Below are positions 1 through 9,415 of a stretch of DNA of 64,000 bases, in pieces. A program made the position numbers and the translations under genes. Origin of the DNA: UBA8389 sp035719105 (lineage in GTDB: Bacteria > Bacteroidota > Bacteroidia > Bacteroidales > UBA1402); contig DASTGN010000009.1 of assembly GCA_035719105.1 (NCBI GenBank), forward strand, positions 1 to 64,000, given 5' to 3'. Numbering within the stretch: the stretch's first letter is position 1; each line of letters starts with the position of its first letter. The notes below the pieces were generated by a model that saw nothing but the letters and a program-made list of their open reading frames with translations, did no database searches and was not told the DNA's origin.

Positions 1-152
1 TCGTTGTAGGCGTTCCATTCAAAGCGGTCAATCCTGGCGTAGCCTTCTTGGAGGCTAACGTTGATCTTTGCTCCAAACTCCACTTTGGCCTTTGCCTTGC
101 CCCTGACAATGGGACGGACGTGAGGTTGGTGGATGTTTACGTTTAATGCTCC
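1..152 (-). pseudogene. Transposase fragment (DDE type), runs off left edge
   Basis: Reading the minus strand gives an open frame bounded upstream by a stop at about 153-155. It contains HQPHVRPIVRGKAKAKVEFG followed by an Asp-Arg-Phe-Glu-Trp stretch, which resembles the central catalytic region of IS5/IS1182-like DDE transposases common in Bacteroidota. There is no start codon or N-terminal part, so this is a 5'-truncated relic; its 3' part lies outside the window. Family assignment is by recognition only. It does not share a frame with the integrase relic at 317-475, so at least two elements left scars here. Confidence 0.55.
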
Positions 153-316
153 CTATCTGTCAGACCACTGATGTTTGTTTTTATGTTTAGTTCGTTGCCA
201 TTGTAAACCACTCTTTGTGTCTGAGTCGGATACTGTCAAGGCCGACCTTCAGGTCGCTTGTCACAGCCTTGACGGAATCTGGATCAGGCGCTATCTTTGT
301 TTAGAATGGAAGCGGA

Positions 317-475
317 TTATGCTGCATATTCATACCAGGCAAAGGGCGTTTTTCTGTCCAAACTTCGATGCGTTCGCCGGTTGTTGTAATAGTTGATGAA
401 CTTTTTGGCAACCTTTCGAAACTTCTTGCCGTCGTCAACCAGACTAGTATAGACATACTCCTGCTTGAGTTTGCG
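317..475 (-). pseudogene. C-terminal fragment of an rve/IS3-like integrase
   Basis: The minus strand carries about 52 codons without a start, closed by a stop at 317-319. It holds LKQEYVY, then KFINYYNNRRTHRSLDRKTP, the typical end of an rve integrase core (short basic 'YNxxRxHxSL' tail) in IS3-type and related transposases. The upstream part is missing: an in-frame stop sits at 476-478, right beside the stop codon of the DUF268 gene at 481. The junction therefore looks like a recombination or insertion boundary at the end of the polysaccharide locus. Confidence 0.5.
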
Positions 476-480
476 TCAAT

Positions 481-1269
481 CTATTTTTTTATAAGTTCAA
501 AAATCCCACAACCATATATACAATTGAAATTTGATGAGATTGATTCTTCAGATAAAATTGCATTTTCGTACAAATCTCCTTTATCATCTACATAATGAAA
601 ACTTTCAATTTTAAACTTATCGTTTAAAATTTGAAGTAAGTATTTTATGCTAAAAACTCGATGTGCATTAAACTCAATTCGCTGTATACCAATAGGCACT
701 GAAAAATAAAACTTCCCATCTTTTTTCAACATTAGATGCAAGTTATTTATCGCTTTTAGATGTCCATCTATATCTATAGGGTCACCATATCTTCCTAAAC
801 CAAAGTGTTCAATTGCGTGCAGTGTAGATAGAGAATCACAGCAGTCTTTCATATTATCTGGTAATTGCATTAAATCAGCTTGTTTGTAAACAATATTTTT
901 AATTGGGCTTTCTAAAGGCCTAATATCAAATATCTCAATTTTTCTAAATGCAGCAACATGAGCAACAAATCCATCAATTCTGGAACCAATATCAATGTGT
1001 CTTAATGGATTATTCTCAAATATTTTTCTTGCAATCAATAAATCCTGATGAAAATAGTGTCCCTTCATAGTGCCGCTTTCACTAAAGCGTTCATCTAAAA
1101 TCGGATATATTTTACCAAAAGCAAAATCGTTTTTAATTTTCATCTGCTTTTTCAAAACTTGGTAATCCTTAAAATAAAATGCTAATCCACGGAAAATATT
1201 TACAAATTTAATAATATCAAAACCTATTAAGTTTAGTTCAAAAACTATTTTTAATAATATTCTCTTCAT
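481..1269 (-). CDS. DUF268 family protein (methyltransferase-like fold)
   Basis: 262 residues. The middle reads HIDIGSRIDGFVAHVAAFRK, followed by an acidic-loop segment 'FDIRPLES' and 'STLHAIEHFGLGRYGDPID', the arrangement of the DUF268 family, which looks like a divergent class I SAM-dependent methyltransferase. Such proteins recur in surface-glycan loci, and this one is the last intact gene of the polysaccharide operon, 44 bases after the flippase stop. A role in modifying a glycan or lipid intermediate is inference. The gene is strongly AT-rich, like the flippase and fibre genes before it, which fits variable, transferred cargo. Integrase debris begins directly after its stop. Confidence 0.7.
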   Translation of the reverse strand: MKRILLKIVFELNLIGFDIIKFVNIFRGLAFYFKDYQVLKKQMKIKNDFAFGKIYPILDERFSESGTMKGHYFHQDLLIARKIFENNPLRHIDIGSRIDGFVAHVAAFRKIEIFDIRPLESPIKNIVYKQADLMQLPDNMKDCCDSLSTLHAIEHFGLGRYGDPIDIDGHLKAINNLHLMLKKDGKFYFSVPIGIQRIEFNAHRVFSIKYLLQILNDKFKIESFHYVDDKGDLYENAILSEESISSNFNCIYGCGIFELIKK

Positions 1270-1313
1270 TATTTTTTGTGTTAATAATTATATTTCAATT
1301 GTGCTCTAATTGC

Positions 1314-2828
1314 TCAATTTCGTTTTAAATTTAATAAAATAGTTAGTTTATTAATTACCGAATATCTAATAAAAGGGAGTGTTAGCCCAGTAGCAATTAA
1401 TGAAATTAAACCTGTAATTGCAATCCAACCAAAAATTGCTACTGGTTTTTGGAAATTTGGTAATATAAGCCATGAAATAATACAAACAGAAAAAGATGTA
1501 AGCATTGGTTTAACAATATCATTTAAATACCATTTCCTTTTCTCGTTGGTGATAAATCGTCTAAAAAATATTGGTACCATAAAAATGATGTAAGTACTAT
1601 TCATAACCACCCATGCAATTGAAGCCCCTACACCCTGTAGCCAGAAAACCATTCCAACAATTAAAGGGATTATGAAAACAGCTTGTATTAAATTGGTATA
1701 TGTGACGAGTAAAGGCCAACCAAAAGCAGGTGCGCAATTTGCTGGAAGCGATGCAACTCCATTTAACATAATACCAAGAACTAAGAAGCTTACAATTAAA
1801 TGACTATTTTCAGCCACCGATGGATCGTGCGTCCAAAGTAATAATATATTACCTGAGAAGAAAATAAATATAGCCGATACAGGCAAAAGTATTAATGATA
1901 ATAATTGAGAAGAATGATGAAAAAGAACATTAAGTTCTTTGTTTTTTTTTGCTTCATTTAGTTGAACTAATCGTGGAAATAAAGCAGTATTAAAGGGAAT
2001 GATAATCATCCAGATAGCTGATGCAAGTGTTGCAGCAAGAGTATAATATCCAAACATTTTTAATGGAAGCATTTTACTTAAGATAATCTTATCAAGTTGC
2101 GATAGAATAATTCCAATTAATGCACTTGATGAAATGGCCGCAGAATATTTCCAAATACTTTTTATAATTGAAGTTTTAAATTCAGCCCTTTTGGCATTTT
2201 TTGGTAAACTTGCCCACATAGCAATATAAAATACGATACTACTTACAACGCTTGAAAAAACTTGCCATGCAAAGAATGCTTCAACTGTTGGTGACACCAA
2301 CCATAGGATCAAAATAACACCTACACTACGTAATGTACCGGTAAAAATTAGAATTGAGTTGACTAGTACCTGACGTTCTAAACCCATTAATCCACCTTGG
2401 TAGAGGGATACCGGGAAATTTAATGCTATTGCAACTCCCATTAATTGAACTACTTTAAGAACTGATGCCTGAGAAAGAATTTGAACATTAATCCATGTAT
2501 TTGCTATAAATGGTGCTGTCAAAACGACTACCCCCCCTGCGAATATTGCTAATCCCCAATAGATTATTTCAAGTGTTCGAACAATATCTCTCTGTGGTCC
2601 TGATGTATCTCCATTAACTGAATGCCTTGCCAACTCGCGATTCATGGTCGCTCCTATACCCAAATCAAGTATTCCAAGTACGCTACCGAGTGCTGTATAG
2701 AATCCGACCAGACCATATGCTTCAATTCCCATAAACTTTAAATAAAGTGGAATAAAAAGTATACTAAGTAACATTGTCCAGGATCTGCCTATATAATTTG
2801 CAGCAATGTTTTTACCTAAAGATGCCAT
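1314..2828 (-). CDS. Wzx-type polysaccharide flippase (MOP superfamily)
   Basis: 504 residues, almost entirely alternating hydrophobic helices (about 12-14 predicted by eye), starting MASLGKNIAANYIGRSWTML, a typical entry for oligosaccharide-unit flippases of the MATE/MOP exporter superfamily. It would move undecaprenyl-diphosphate-linked repeat units across the inner membrane for Wzy-dependent assembly. Length fits the family. It lies downstream of the fibre gene and upstream of the DUF268 gene on the same strand. No wzy polymerase or glycosyltransferase is seen in the window. The subfamily and substrate cannot be read from sequence. Confidence 0.85.
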   Translation of the reverse strand: MASLGKNIAANYIGRSWTMLLSILFIPLYLKFMGIEAYGLVGFYTALGSVLGILDLGIGATMNRELARHSVNGDTSGPQRDIVRTLEIIYWGLAIFAGGVVVLTAPFIANTWINVQILSQASVLKVVQLMGVAIALNFPVSLYQGGLMGLERQVLVNSILIFTGTLRSVGVILILWLVSPTVEAFFAWQVFSSVVSSIVFYIAMWASLPKNAKRAEFKTSIIKSIWKYSAAISSSALIGIILSQLDKIILSKMLPLKMFGYYTLAATLASAIWMIIIPFNTALFPRLVQLNEAKKNKELNVLFHHSSQLLSLILLPVSAIFIFFSGNILLLWTHDPSVAENSHLIVSFLVLGIMLNGVASLPANCAPAFGWPLLVTYTNLIQAVFIIPLIVGMVFWLQGVGASIAWVVMNSTYIIFMVPIFFRRFITNEKRKWYLNDIVKPMLTSFSVCIISWLILPNFQKPVAIFGWIAITGLISLIATGLTLPFIRYSVINKLTILLNLKRN

Positions 2829-2936
2829 GAGATTTTATATTTTATATACGTAAGCATTCCCATCGAATTTTAGATACGATTTTGATTAAGTAGCATTACA
2901 AGGGATGGTTACTTATGCAAAAAGACAAGAATAGAT

Positions 2937-5900
2937 TTAATTAACACTTGTGGAAAAATGTACTTCACTACCATAAGCCGTATATGAACTATTAGTAGCA
3001 TAAGCTCTCATGTAATAAGTGGTACCTACAGTTAATCCCGTCAGTAAACTTGTAAAGGCACCTGTGCCTGTGCCATCTGACGTTTTACTGTCAGACAGTG
3101 TTGGATCAGGTGATGTACTCCAACAAACTCCACGCTCAATGATAGTTCCACCACCGCTGCTTATAATATTTCCGCCGCTTATTACAGAATTCGCTGTTAT
3201 TGACGAAACTGTTGCAGTAGTTAATATTGGTAACACTGTAGTCCATTGCGGAATACCTGAAGCGGTAAATTGTAAAAATTGACCTGGTTGGCCGGCAGAT
3301 ACTAGTACCCATGCAGTGCCATTCCAATATTGCATATCACCGTGATTGTTACCAACGGTGATAATAGGTTTATTTAGTATTTGCGCATCACCGTTTGTGG
3401 CGTTCCAATCTGCGTTGACGTTTTTTTGAGCCCCAGCTTCTATCCCGGATAACTTTGTTGCATCTGAAGCCGGATAACTGTTCTTGGCAGTGTTCGCAAT
3501 TACTGCGGCATTATTCGTAACACTTGTTTGAAAGTCATTGATTTGCGAAACAGTAATCTTGATCCCTGAAGTTTTATCCCACGCAGTGAAAGTTGGGTCA
3601 GTTTCAGTAAAAGATGTAATAAAATTAGGAGTCCAGTTTTCCCATTTTGCTGTTGTTGAATTATATTTTAACAGTTGATTATTAACTGACGAGGTTATTG
3701 AAAATGGATTGGAGCTTATGTCACTCCATGAAGGGACATAACTAATGAGACGATATAAACCGGCATGATTACCCCAGCTATATGCGGTATTCCAATCAGT
3801 TGATTTGCCCCCTGTTGCTGTTATTATTCCGTTAGCAAAAATATTACCATTAACCGCCAATTTGTTATTAACGACATCTGTTGCTTCAGAGTTATAACCG
3901 ACCCCTAGATTATATCTAAATATTGAATTTCCAGATGTAGGAAATATGTTAAAATTATCTACACTCTTAGTTAAATTGTAAATATAAAACCTCTTTGCAC
4001 TTATACCACCAACTTGAAAATTACCAGCATTTAAACCATAACCATCTGTAATCGTCAGTTGCCTAGCTTTAATATCACCATTAATCCAAAGATTAGCTGT
4101 CTGTGCATTAGCAAGTTGGTTTTGAATATAGCTACTACTACCAGTTGCCGGGGCTATTCCTGCTGTAGCAAGATCAGACCATGTAGGAGCTGAAGTGGCA
4201 CCATTACCTATTAATATTTGACCAGTAGTGCCCGAAAAGCCGGTTCTTAAAGGTGATAAAAAAGTTAATATTCCACTAATTTTATAGCCTGTTGCATCCA
4301 TAATACCATTAGCATAAATATTACCATTAACCGCTAATTTGTTATTAACGACATCTGTTGCTTCAGAGTTATAACCGACCCCTAGATTATATCTAAATAT
4401 TGAATTTCCAGATGTGGGAAATATGTTAAAATTATCCACACTCTTAATTAGATTGTAAATATAAAACCTCTTTGCACTTATTCCACCAACTTGAAAATTT
4501 CCTGCATTTAAACCATAACCATCTGACATTGTTAGTTGCCTTGCTTTAATATCGCCATTAATCCAAAGATTAGCTGCCTGTGCATTTGTAAGTTGGTTTT
4601 GGATATAGTTACTACTACCGGTTGCCGGGGCAATTCCTGCTGCAGCAAGGTTAGACCACGTAGGAGCTGAAGTGGCACCATTACCTATTAATATTTGACC
4701 TGTTTTACCTGCATAACCTGTTGTTAATGGGGATAAAAAAATTGAATTTCCATTAAGTTTATAGCTTAGTGCATTAACTGTTCCATTAACATATAATTTA
4801 TCATTTATTCCTGTATTATAGCCAAAACCAATATTTCCATCCTTATTAATTCTCATCTGTTCAGTCAACACACCAGCTTTGTTTTTGGTGTAAAATGCAA
4901 GCTCTCCTGTCGAATAACTGCTATTATCATTCATTGTTGCAATTCGTGCTCGTTCATTAACCCCTGAACCTGATGAATAAAAAGATATTTTATTTTCGTC
5001 ATTAGGCGTCGTTAAACGCAAGTTGCCATTCATTAGCGTTTCAGAAACTTTCGAGTTTCCAAGTACAATCTGATTATCAGCCGTTGTATAAGCACCGTTT
5101 CCAATTGCAGTACTATTTACTGCATCAACCTTTTGAGAAGGGTTATATCCGGAAAAGTAACCAATATACGTATTATAATTGCCGGTCGTATTATTAAACC
5201 CGGCAGCTCTTCCAAAAAAACTATTTCCACAACCGACGCTATTAGAACCGGAAGTTGTTCCAAAAAAAGAATTGTCATTTCCGGTAATGTTATTAAAACC
5301 TGAAACATCCCCCAAAAAACAATTATTTGATCCGCTTACGTTTTGATTTCCAGCGTCTGTTCCCAAAAAAGCATTTCCACTTCCAGTAGTATTTTGTTGT
5401 CCAGCCCATGCACCAATATAGGTACTGTGGTATCCGGTAATATTTCGGATGCCGGCGTTCATGCCAACAAATGTATTTTGGTCTCCAATTGTATTCTCAC
5501 GACCTGCCAAAGATCCAATAAAAGTATTTTGATTACCAGATGAATTATCACGACCTGCATCTATTCCAATAAAAGTATTTTGTTTCGCATTATTCACACT
5601 TGAAGAGTTAGGCCAGAGTGAATTTGGTGCTGTTGGATCAAGGAATCGACCCCCGTTACCTATGATAAGTGATTCATCGTAAATTGACTGGTCTGGAACA
5701 TATATTGCTTGGACTCCGTTTACATTTATAATTCCTCCAAATGTACCATTCCCATTTATACGTAAATTGGCAGTCTGTGCCGTAGAATCCTGGTTTGAAA
5801 TATAATTTGCTGATCCCTTTGACGGAGCATAGAAACTTCCATGTTGCCCGTCTAACAAATCAGCATTCAAATTGGTAACTATATTCGTATTCGCCATTTC

Positions 5901-6461
5901 TCCACCAATAAGTGAAAGATAAGGATGTGTATGTCCTTGTAAAGAATATAAATCTGCATGATTGCCCCAACTAAAAGCACTATCCCAATTATTGATTTTT
6001 GAAGTTGTTATTGAAAATGCAGGGGAAACAAAAAAAACTGGGTCTGTTTCGGATATTTCAGTTGTGAGACTATCTGCTGTATGTGAATGTAGTGCATATG
6101 GAACGCTTATTAGTTGACTTGTGCTTGAAAGTGTATAATCTGTTCCACCAGTTGGGTCAGTTTCCATTTTAATAAAATAAGACCCTGTTGACCAATTAAT
6201 AGCATTAAATTCAGTACTTCCACCAATTTCTATGGATACAATTCCATTCAAGTCGGTTGTTGGTGTTTGAGCTTCAAGATATACAACTGTCCCATCTACT
6301 GCTCCCTGCAAAATACTTATTTGCATTCCAACATTATGAGATACTACGATATTGTTACTTCCATCACGGATTACTGCCTGAAAGTATAATTTTTGAGGTG
6401 TCAATGCAAATAAACTAATAGTAAATAAAACAGACACAAAAACAACTAATACTCTTTTCAT
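2937..6461 (-). CDS. Large secreted fibre-like repeat protein
   Basis: 1174 residues. The N-terminus MKRVLVVFVSVLFTISLFAL is a signal peptide, followed by a Bacteroidota N-terminal domain (PQKLYFQAVIRDGSNN to about residue 130). Residues about 290-450 contain some eight repeats of the form N-T-x-G-x-x-N-[TS]-[FY]-[IL]-G with A-G, similar to trimeric autotransporter head or phage tail-fibre beta-repeats. Residues about 560-870 contain two nearly identical blocks of about 150 residues (IGNGATSAPTWS, DIKARQLT, YNLGVGYNSEATD). The C-terminus resembles a fibronectin-type segment (GLTVGTTYYMRAYATNSS). No T9SS sorting tail is obvious on this protein. It starts 5 bases after the T9SS-tailed gene, so the two are probably co-transcribed. 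A surface fibre or adhesin role is inference. Confidence 0.75.
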   Translation of the reverse strand: MKRVLVVFVSVLFTISLFALTPQKLYFQAVIRDGSNNIVVSHNVGMQISILQGAVDGTVVYLEAQTPTTDLNGIVSIEIGGSTEFNAINWSTGSYFIKMETDPTGGTDYTLSSTSQLISVPYALHSHTADSLTTEISETDPVFFVSPAFSITTSKINNWDSAFSWGNHADLYSLQGHTHPYLSLIGGEMANTNIVTNLNADLLDGQHGSFYAPSKGSANYISNQDSTAQTANLRINGNGTFGGIINVNGVQAIYVPDQSIYDESLIIGNGGRFLDPTAPNSLWPNSSSVNNAKQNTFIGIDAGRDNSSGNQNTFIGSLAGRENTIGDQNTFVGMNAGIRNITGYHSTYIGAWAGQQNTTGSGNAFLGTDAGNQNVSGSNNCFLGDVSGFNNITGNDNSFFGTTSGSNSVGCGNSFFGRAAGFNNTTGNYNTYIGYFSGYNPSQKVDAVNSTAIGNGAYTTADNQIVLGNSKVSETLMNGNLRLTTPNDENKISFYSSGSGVNERARIATMNDNSSYSTGELAFYTKNKAGVLTEQMRINKDGNIGFGYNTGINDKLYVNGTVNALSYKLNGNSIFLSPLTTGYAGKTGQILIGNGATSAPTWSNLAAAGIAPATGSSNYIQNQLTNAQAANLWINGDIKARQLTMSDGYGLNAGNFQVGGISAKRFYIYNLIKSVDNFNIFPTSGNSIFRYNLGVGYNSEATDVVNNKLAVNGNIYANGIMDATGYKISGILTFLSPLRTGFSGTTGQILIGNGATSAPTWSDLATAGIAPATGSSSYIQNQLANAQTANLWINGDIKARQLTITDGYGLNAGNFQVGGISAKRFYIYNLTKSVDNFNIFPTSGNSIFRYNLGVGYNSEATDVVNNKLAVNGNIFANGIITATGGKSTDWNTAYSWGNHAGLYRLISYVPSWSDISSNPFSITSSVNNQLLKYNSTTAKWENWTPNFITSFTETDPTFTAWDKTSGIKITVSQINDFQTSVTNNAAVIANTAKNSYPASDATKLSGIEAGAQKNVNADWNATNGDAQILNKPIITVGNNHGDMQYWNGTAWVLVSAGQPGQFLQFTASGIPQWTTVLPILTTATVSSITANSVISGGNIISSGGGTIIERGVCWSTSPDPTLSDSKTSDGTGTGAFTSLLTGLTVGTTYYMRAYATNSSYTAYGSEVHFSTSVN
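3826..4262 (-). repeat. Intragenic direct repeat, copy 1
   Basis: About 437 bases inside the fibre gene, highly similar to 4303-4739 with an offset of 477 bases. It encodes the block from TSAPTWS through DIKARQLT to VNNKLAVNGNI. A large part of the two copies is identical, indicating a recent duplication or gene conversion. Confidence 0.85.
4303..4739 (-). repeat. Intragenic direct repeat, copy 2
   Basis: Partner of 3826-4262 (offset 477 bases). It is in frame, so loss or gain by recombination would change the fibre length by 159 residues without a frameshift. Confidence 0.85.
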
Positions 6462-6466
6462 AGAGC

Positions 6467-6940
6467 CTATTCTTTTATAATTTTGTAAGAGTTAATGTCC
6501 AGGTTTTTTTGTTTTACTTTCAGAAAATACATAGCTGGCAAAAGATTAAGTATATCGATTTTAGTTTCATAATTTTCTACTTTTTGAAATTTTATTAGTT
6601 TTCCATACATATCAAACAATTGATATGTAAAATTATCCTTTTCGAAGTTTTCAATTTTTAAGCAAAAGTAATTACTGGTAGGATTAGGGTATATTGAACA
6701 ACTACTAGTTATGTTATTTACTTTATTTGTTTCTGACATAACAGAAAAGCCAACTTTTTTTATAGTTCGAGCTGCATTAACATTCTTTCTTGTATTGTAT
6801 ATCATTTGACCAACAGAATAGCACACAGAACCTGTCATACTTGATATTCTACCACCCGTTGACAATATTGCTTTTTGTGCATAAATCCCTGTTAACCAGG
6901 ACAATAATATAAATATAAATAACACTTTCTTAAATTGCAT
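6467..6940 (-). CDS. Small secreted protein with T9SS type A sorting domain
   Basis: 157 residues. A signal peptide (MQFKKVLFIFILLSWLTGIYA, split after A) is followed by a short segment with Ser/Gly and VCYSVGQMIY, then a C-terminal domain starting CSIYPNPTSNYF. The 'YPNPT' entry and a Lys-rich end (NSYKIIKE) are hallmarks of type IX secretion sorting domains. The product should cross the outer membrane by T9SS and be anchored to the surface or released. It lies 5 bases upstream of the large fibre gene, and proteins of this shape often sit beside such fibres. Its own function is unknown. Confidence 0.8.
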   Translation of the reverse strand: MQFKKVLFIFILLSWLTGIYAQKAILSTGGRISSMTGSVCYSVGQMIYNTRKNVNAARTIKKVGFSVMSETNKVNNITSSCSIYPNPTSNYFCLKIENFEKDNFTYQLFDMYGKLIKFQKVENYETKIDILNLLPAMYFLKVKQKNLDINSYKIIKE

Positions 6941-6999
6941 TTTATATATCTTTAAATAAATTATATTACACTATAATTAACAATTAATAAAGTACTAAT

Positions 7000-8268
7000 T
7001 CAAAGACGACCACTAACTAAATCTATTTCTAATATCCCTTTTACATCAAAGATTATGCATCCGGGATTTTTAAGTTGCTTCAAGTCAATATCCAAGAATT
7101 TTTTATGAGATACAGCTAAAATAATAGCAGAATAACCTTTACCTTTTGGATATTCGTTAATAGTTTTTATTCCGTATTCTTGTTGTACTTCTTCTGGCTT
7201 TGCCCATGGGTCATACACGTCAACATCAATATCATATTCACGCAGTTCGTGGTAAATGTCAATTGCTTTAGTGTTACGAATGTCGGGGCAGTTTTCTTTA
7301 AAAGTAATACCTAACATCAATACTTTTGTACCTTTTATATTCGTCCTCTGTTTTATCATTAATTTTATTACTTCGCTCGCAACATATTTACCCATACTAT
7401 CGTTCAGTCTTCGTCCAGCCAAAATTATTTCAGGGTGGTAACCAAATTCCTGTGCTTTTTGCGCTAAATAAAAAGGGTCAACACCAATACAATGACCGCC
7501 TACCAATCCCGGTTTAAAGGGTAAAAAATTCCATTTTGTTCCTGCTGCTTCCAAAACAGCATGAGTATCAATTTTCATCAGATTAAAAATTTTTGACAAC
7601 TCGTTAACAAATGCAATATTGATGTCTCTTTGAGAGTTTTCAATCACTTTGGCAGCTTCGGCTACTTTAATAGTGGGCGCAAGGTGTGTTCCCGCAGTAA
7701 TAACTGAACGATAAACTTTATCAATTATTTCTGCTGCTTTGGGGGTCGAGCCAGATGTTACTTTTTTAATTTTTTCAACTGTATGTTCTTTGTCTCCGGG
7801 ATTTATACGTTCTGGAGAATAACCGGCAAAAAAGTCCACATTAAAATGAAGACCAGAAACACGCTCAACTACTGGAATACAGTCTTCTTCAGTAGCTCCT
7901 GGATAAACTGTTGATTCGTACACCACAATATCTCCTTTTGATATCACTTTTCCAACAGTTTCACTCGCCTTGACTAATGGAGTGAGATCGGGTCGGTTAT
8001 TTCGATCTACAGGAGTTGGAACAGTTACTATATAAAAGTTGCAATCTTTAATATCTTCAACATTTGTAGTACAATGAAAACCTTTACTAATAGCATCATT
8101 AAGCAAATCAGATTCTATTTCGAGCGTACTATCATATCCTTTCATCAGTTCAGCAACACGTGCTTTGTTTATATCTAAACCAACAGTCTTAAATTTTGTT
8201 GATAATAACCGAGCTAAAGGCAAGCCGACATAGCCAAGGCCAATAATGGCAATTTTAATATTTTTCAT
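7000..8268 (-). CDS. UDP-N-acetyl-hexosamine 6-dehydrogenase (TviB/WbpO-like)
   Basis: Nucleotide-sugar dehydrogenase that oxidises C6 of a UDP-sugar to the uronic acid with NAD+. The Rossmann motif IAIIGLGYVGLPLA begins at residue 5. A central FNVDFFAGYSPERINPGD segment follows, then FKPGLVGGHCIGVDPFYLA with the catalytic Cys, and the C-terminal UDP-binding domain (MLGITFKENCPDIRNTK). Start chosen at the Met of MKNIKIAI; an in-frame Met 17 codons upstream (8319) would add a non-conserved tail. With the neighbouring 4-epimerase it would convert UDP-GlcNAc to UDP-GalNAcA, as in Vi antigen and related O-antigens; the exact sugar is inferred from the pair. Confidence 0.85.
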   Translation of the reverse strand: MKNIKIAIIGLGYVGLPLARLLSTKFKTVGLDINKARVAELMKGYDSTLEIESDLLNDAISKGFHCTTNVEDIKDCNFYIVTVPTPVDRNNRPDLTPLVKASETVGKVISKGDIVVYESTVYPGATEEDCIPVVERVSGLHFNVDFFAGYSPERINPGDKEHTVEKIKKVTSGSTPKAAEIIDKVYRSVITAGTHLAPTIKVAEAAKVIENSQRDINIAFVNELSKIFNLMKIDTHAVLEAAGTKWNFLPFKPGLVGGHCIGVDPFYLAQKAQEFGYHPEIILAGRRLNDSMGKYVASEVIKLMIKQRTNIKGTKVLMLGITFKENCPDIRNTKAIDIYHELREYDIDVDVYDPWAKPEEVQQEYGIKTINEYPKGKGYSAIILAVSHKKFLDIDLKQLKNPGCIIFDVKGILEIDLVSGRL

Positions 8269-8331
8269 TTTATTTTGCAATTTTATGGAAGGAGAACGAA
8301 TTTCAAGAATTTTATTCATTTTAAATTTTTT

Positions 8332-9303
8332 CTATAAGTTATCCCAATACCACTTTACGGCTACTTTAAGACCATCTTCTAATGAATATTTCGGGTTATA
8401 TCCAAGTAATGTTTTAGCTTTAGAAATTGAAGCCAACGAATGTGGAATATCACCCAAACGATTCGGTCCATATAGGATTTCGACTTTTGCAATATCCGCA
8501 TCAAATTCCGACAAATACTTCTTGAGATATTCTACCAATTGGTTTAGAGTATTTTTTTCACCAAACGCAGTATTATAGATAGTATTTAGAGCCGTACTTT
8601 CTTGAGTTTTTAAAGCACATAAATTCATTTGAATCACATTGTCAATGTAGGTAAAATCACGTGAATATTCACCATCCCCATTAATTAGGGGGGATTCATG
8701 GGCAATTAACTTTTTTACAAATAATGGTATTACAGCTGCATAGGCACCATTAGGATCTTGTCTACGACCAAATACATTAAAATATCTCAGGCCTATACAT
8801 TCAATTCCATAGGCTTTTGAAAAAACATCGGCATATAATTCATTAACATATTTTGTAACCGCATATGGCGAGAGTGGTTTTCCAATAACGTCCTCTACTT
8901 TAGGCATCACAGCAGAATCACCGTATGTAGATGAACTTGCAGCATAAATAAATCTTTTTACCTTAGCATCGCGGGCAGAAACCAACATATTCAGAAATCC
9001 TGTAATATTTACATCATTCGTAGTTATTGGGTCATTAATTGAACGAGGAACTGAACCTAAAGCAGCTTCGTGAAAAACGGTTTCTACTCCAACCAATGCT
9101 TTTTGACAGTCTTCAACATTACGAATGTCTCCTTCTATTAATTTAAATTTTGGATTTGAAAGAAAAGTCACTAAATTTTCTCTGTGTCCAGTAGAAAAAT
9201 TATCTAAACAAATAACATTGTATCCCTCATTTAAAAGTTCTTCACATAAATTTGAACCAATAAATCCTGCTCCGCCGGTAACAAGTATAGTGCTATTACT
9301 CAT
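8332..9303 (-). CDS. UDP-N-acetylglucosamine 4-epimerase (WbpP/TviC-like SDR)
   Basis: 323-residue extended SDR. NAD motif GGAGFIGSNLCEELL at residue 10; AALGSVPRS loop and catalytic YAVTK (Tyr-x-x-x-Lys) preceded by SSS. LRYFNVFGRRQDPNGAYAAV is the signature of group 3 UDP-HexNAc epimerases (WbpP, TviC). It interconverts UDP-GlcNAc and UDP-GalNAc in the cytoplasm. It lies immediately upstream of the dehydrogenase, the same pairing found in Vi and GalNAcA-containing antigen loci. Normal family length. Confidence 0.87.
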   Translation of the reverse strand: MSNSTILVTGGAGFIGSNLCEELLNEGYNVICLDNFSTGHRENLVTFLSNPKFKLIEGDIRNVEDCQKALVGVETVFHEAALGSVPRSINDPITTNDVNITGFLNMLVSARDAKVKRFIYAASSSTYGDSAVMPKVEDVIGKPLSPYAVTKYVNELYADVFSKAYGIECIGLRYFNVFGRRQDPNGAYAAVIPLFVKKLIAHESPLINGDGEYSRDFTYIDNVIQMNLCALKTQESTALNTIYNTAFGEKNTLNQLVEYLKKYLSEFDADIAKVEILYGPNRLGDIPHSLASISKAKTLLGYNPKYSLEDGLKVAVKWYWDNL

Positions 9304-9415
9304 AATTTTGTTTTAAACGCTGTTCGTAAAACCACTTGTTCTTAAAAAAAAGGGAACCTCCTAAAAAATTCCCATCAATAAGAGTACTCCGATAAATTCC
9401 AATTATTCTAAGTCT

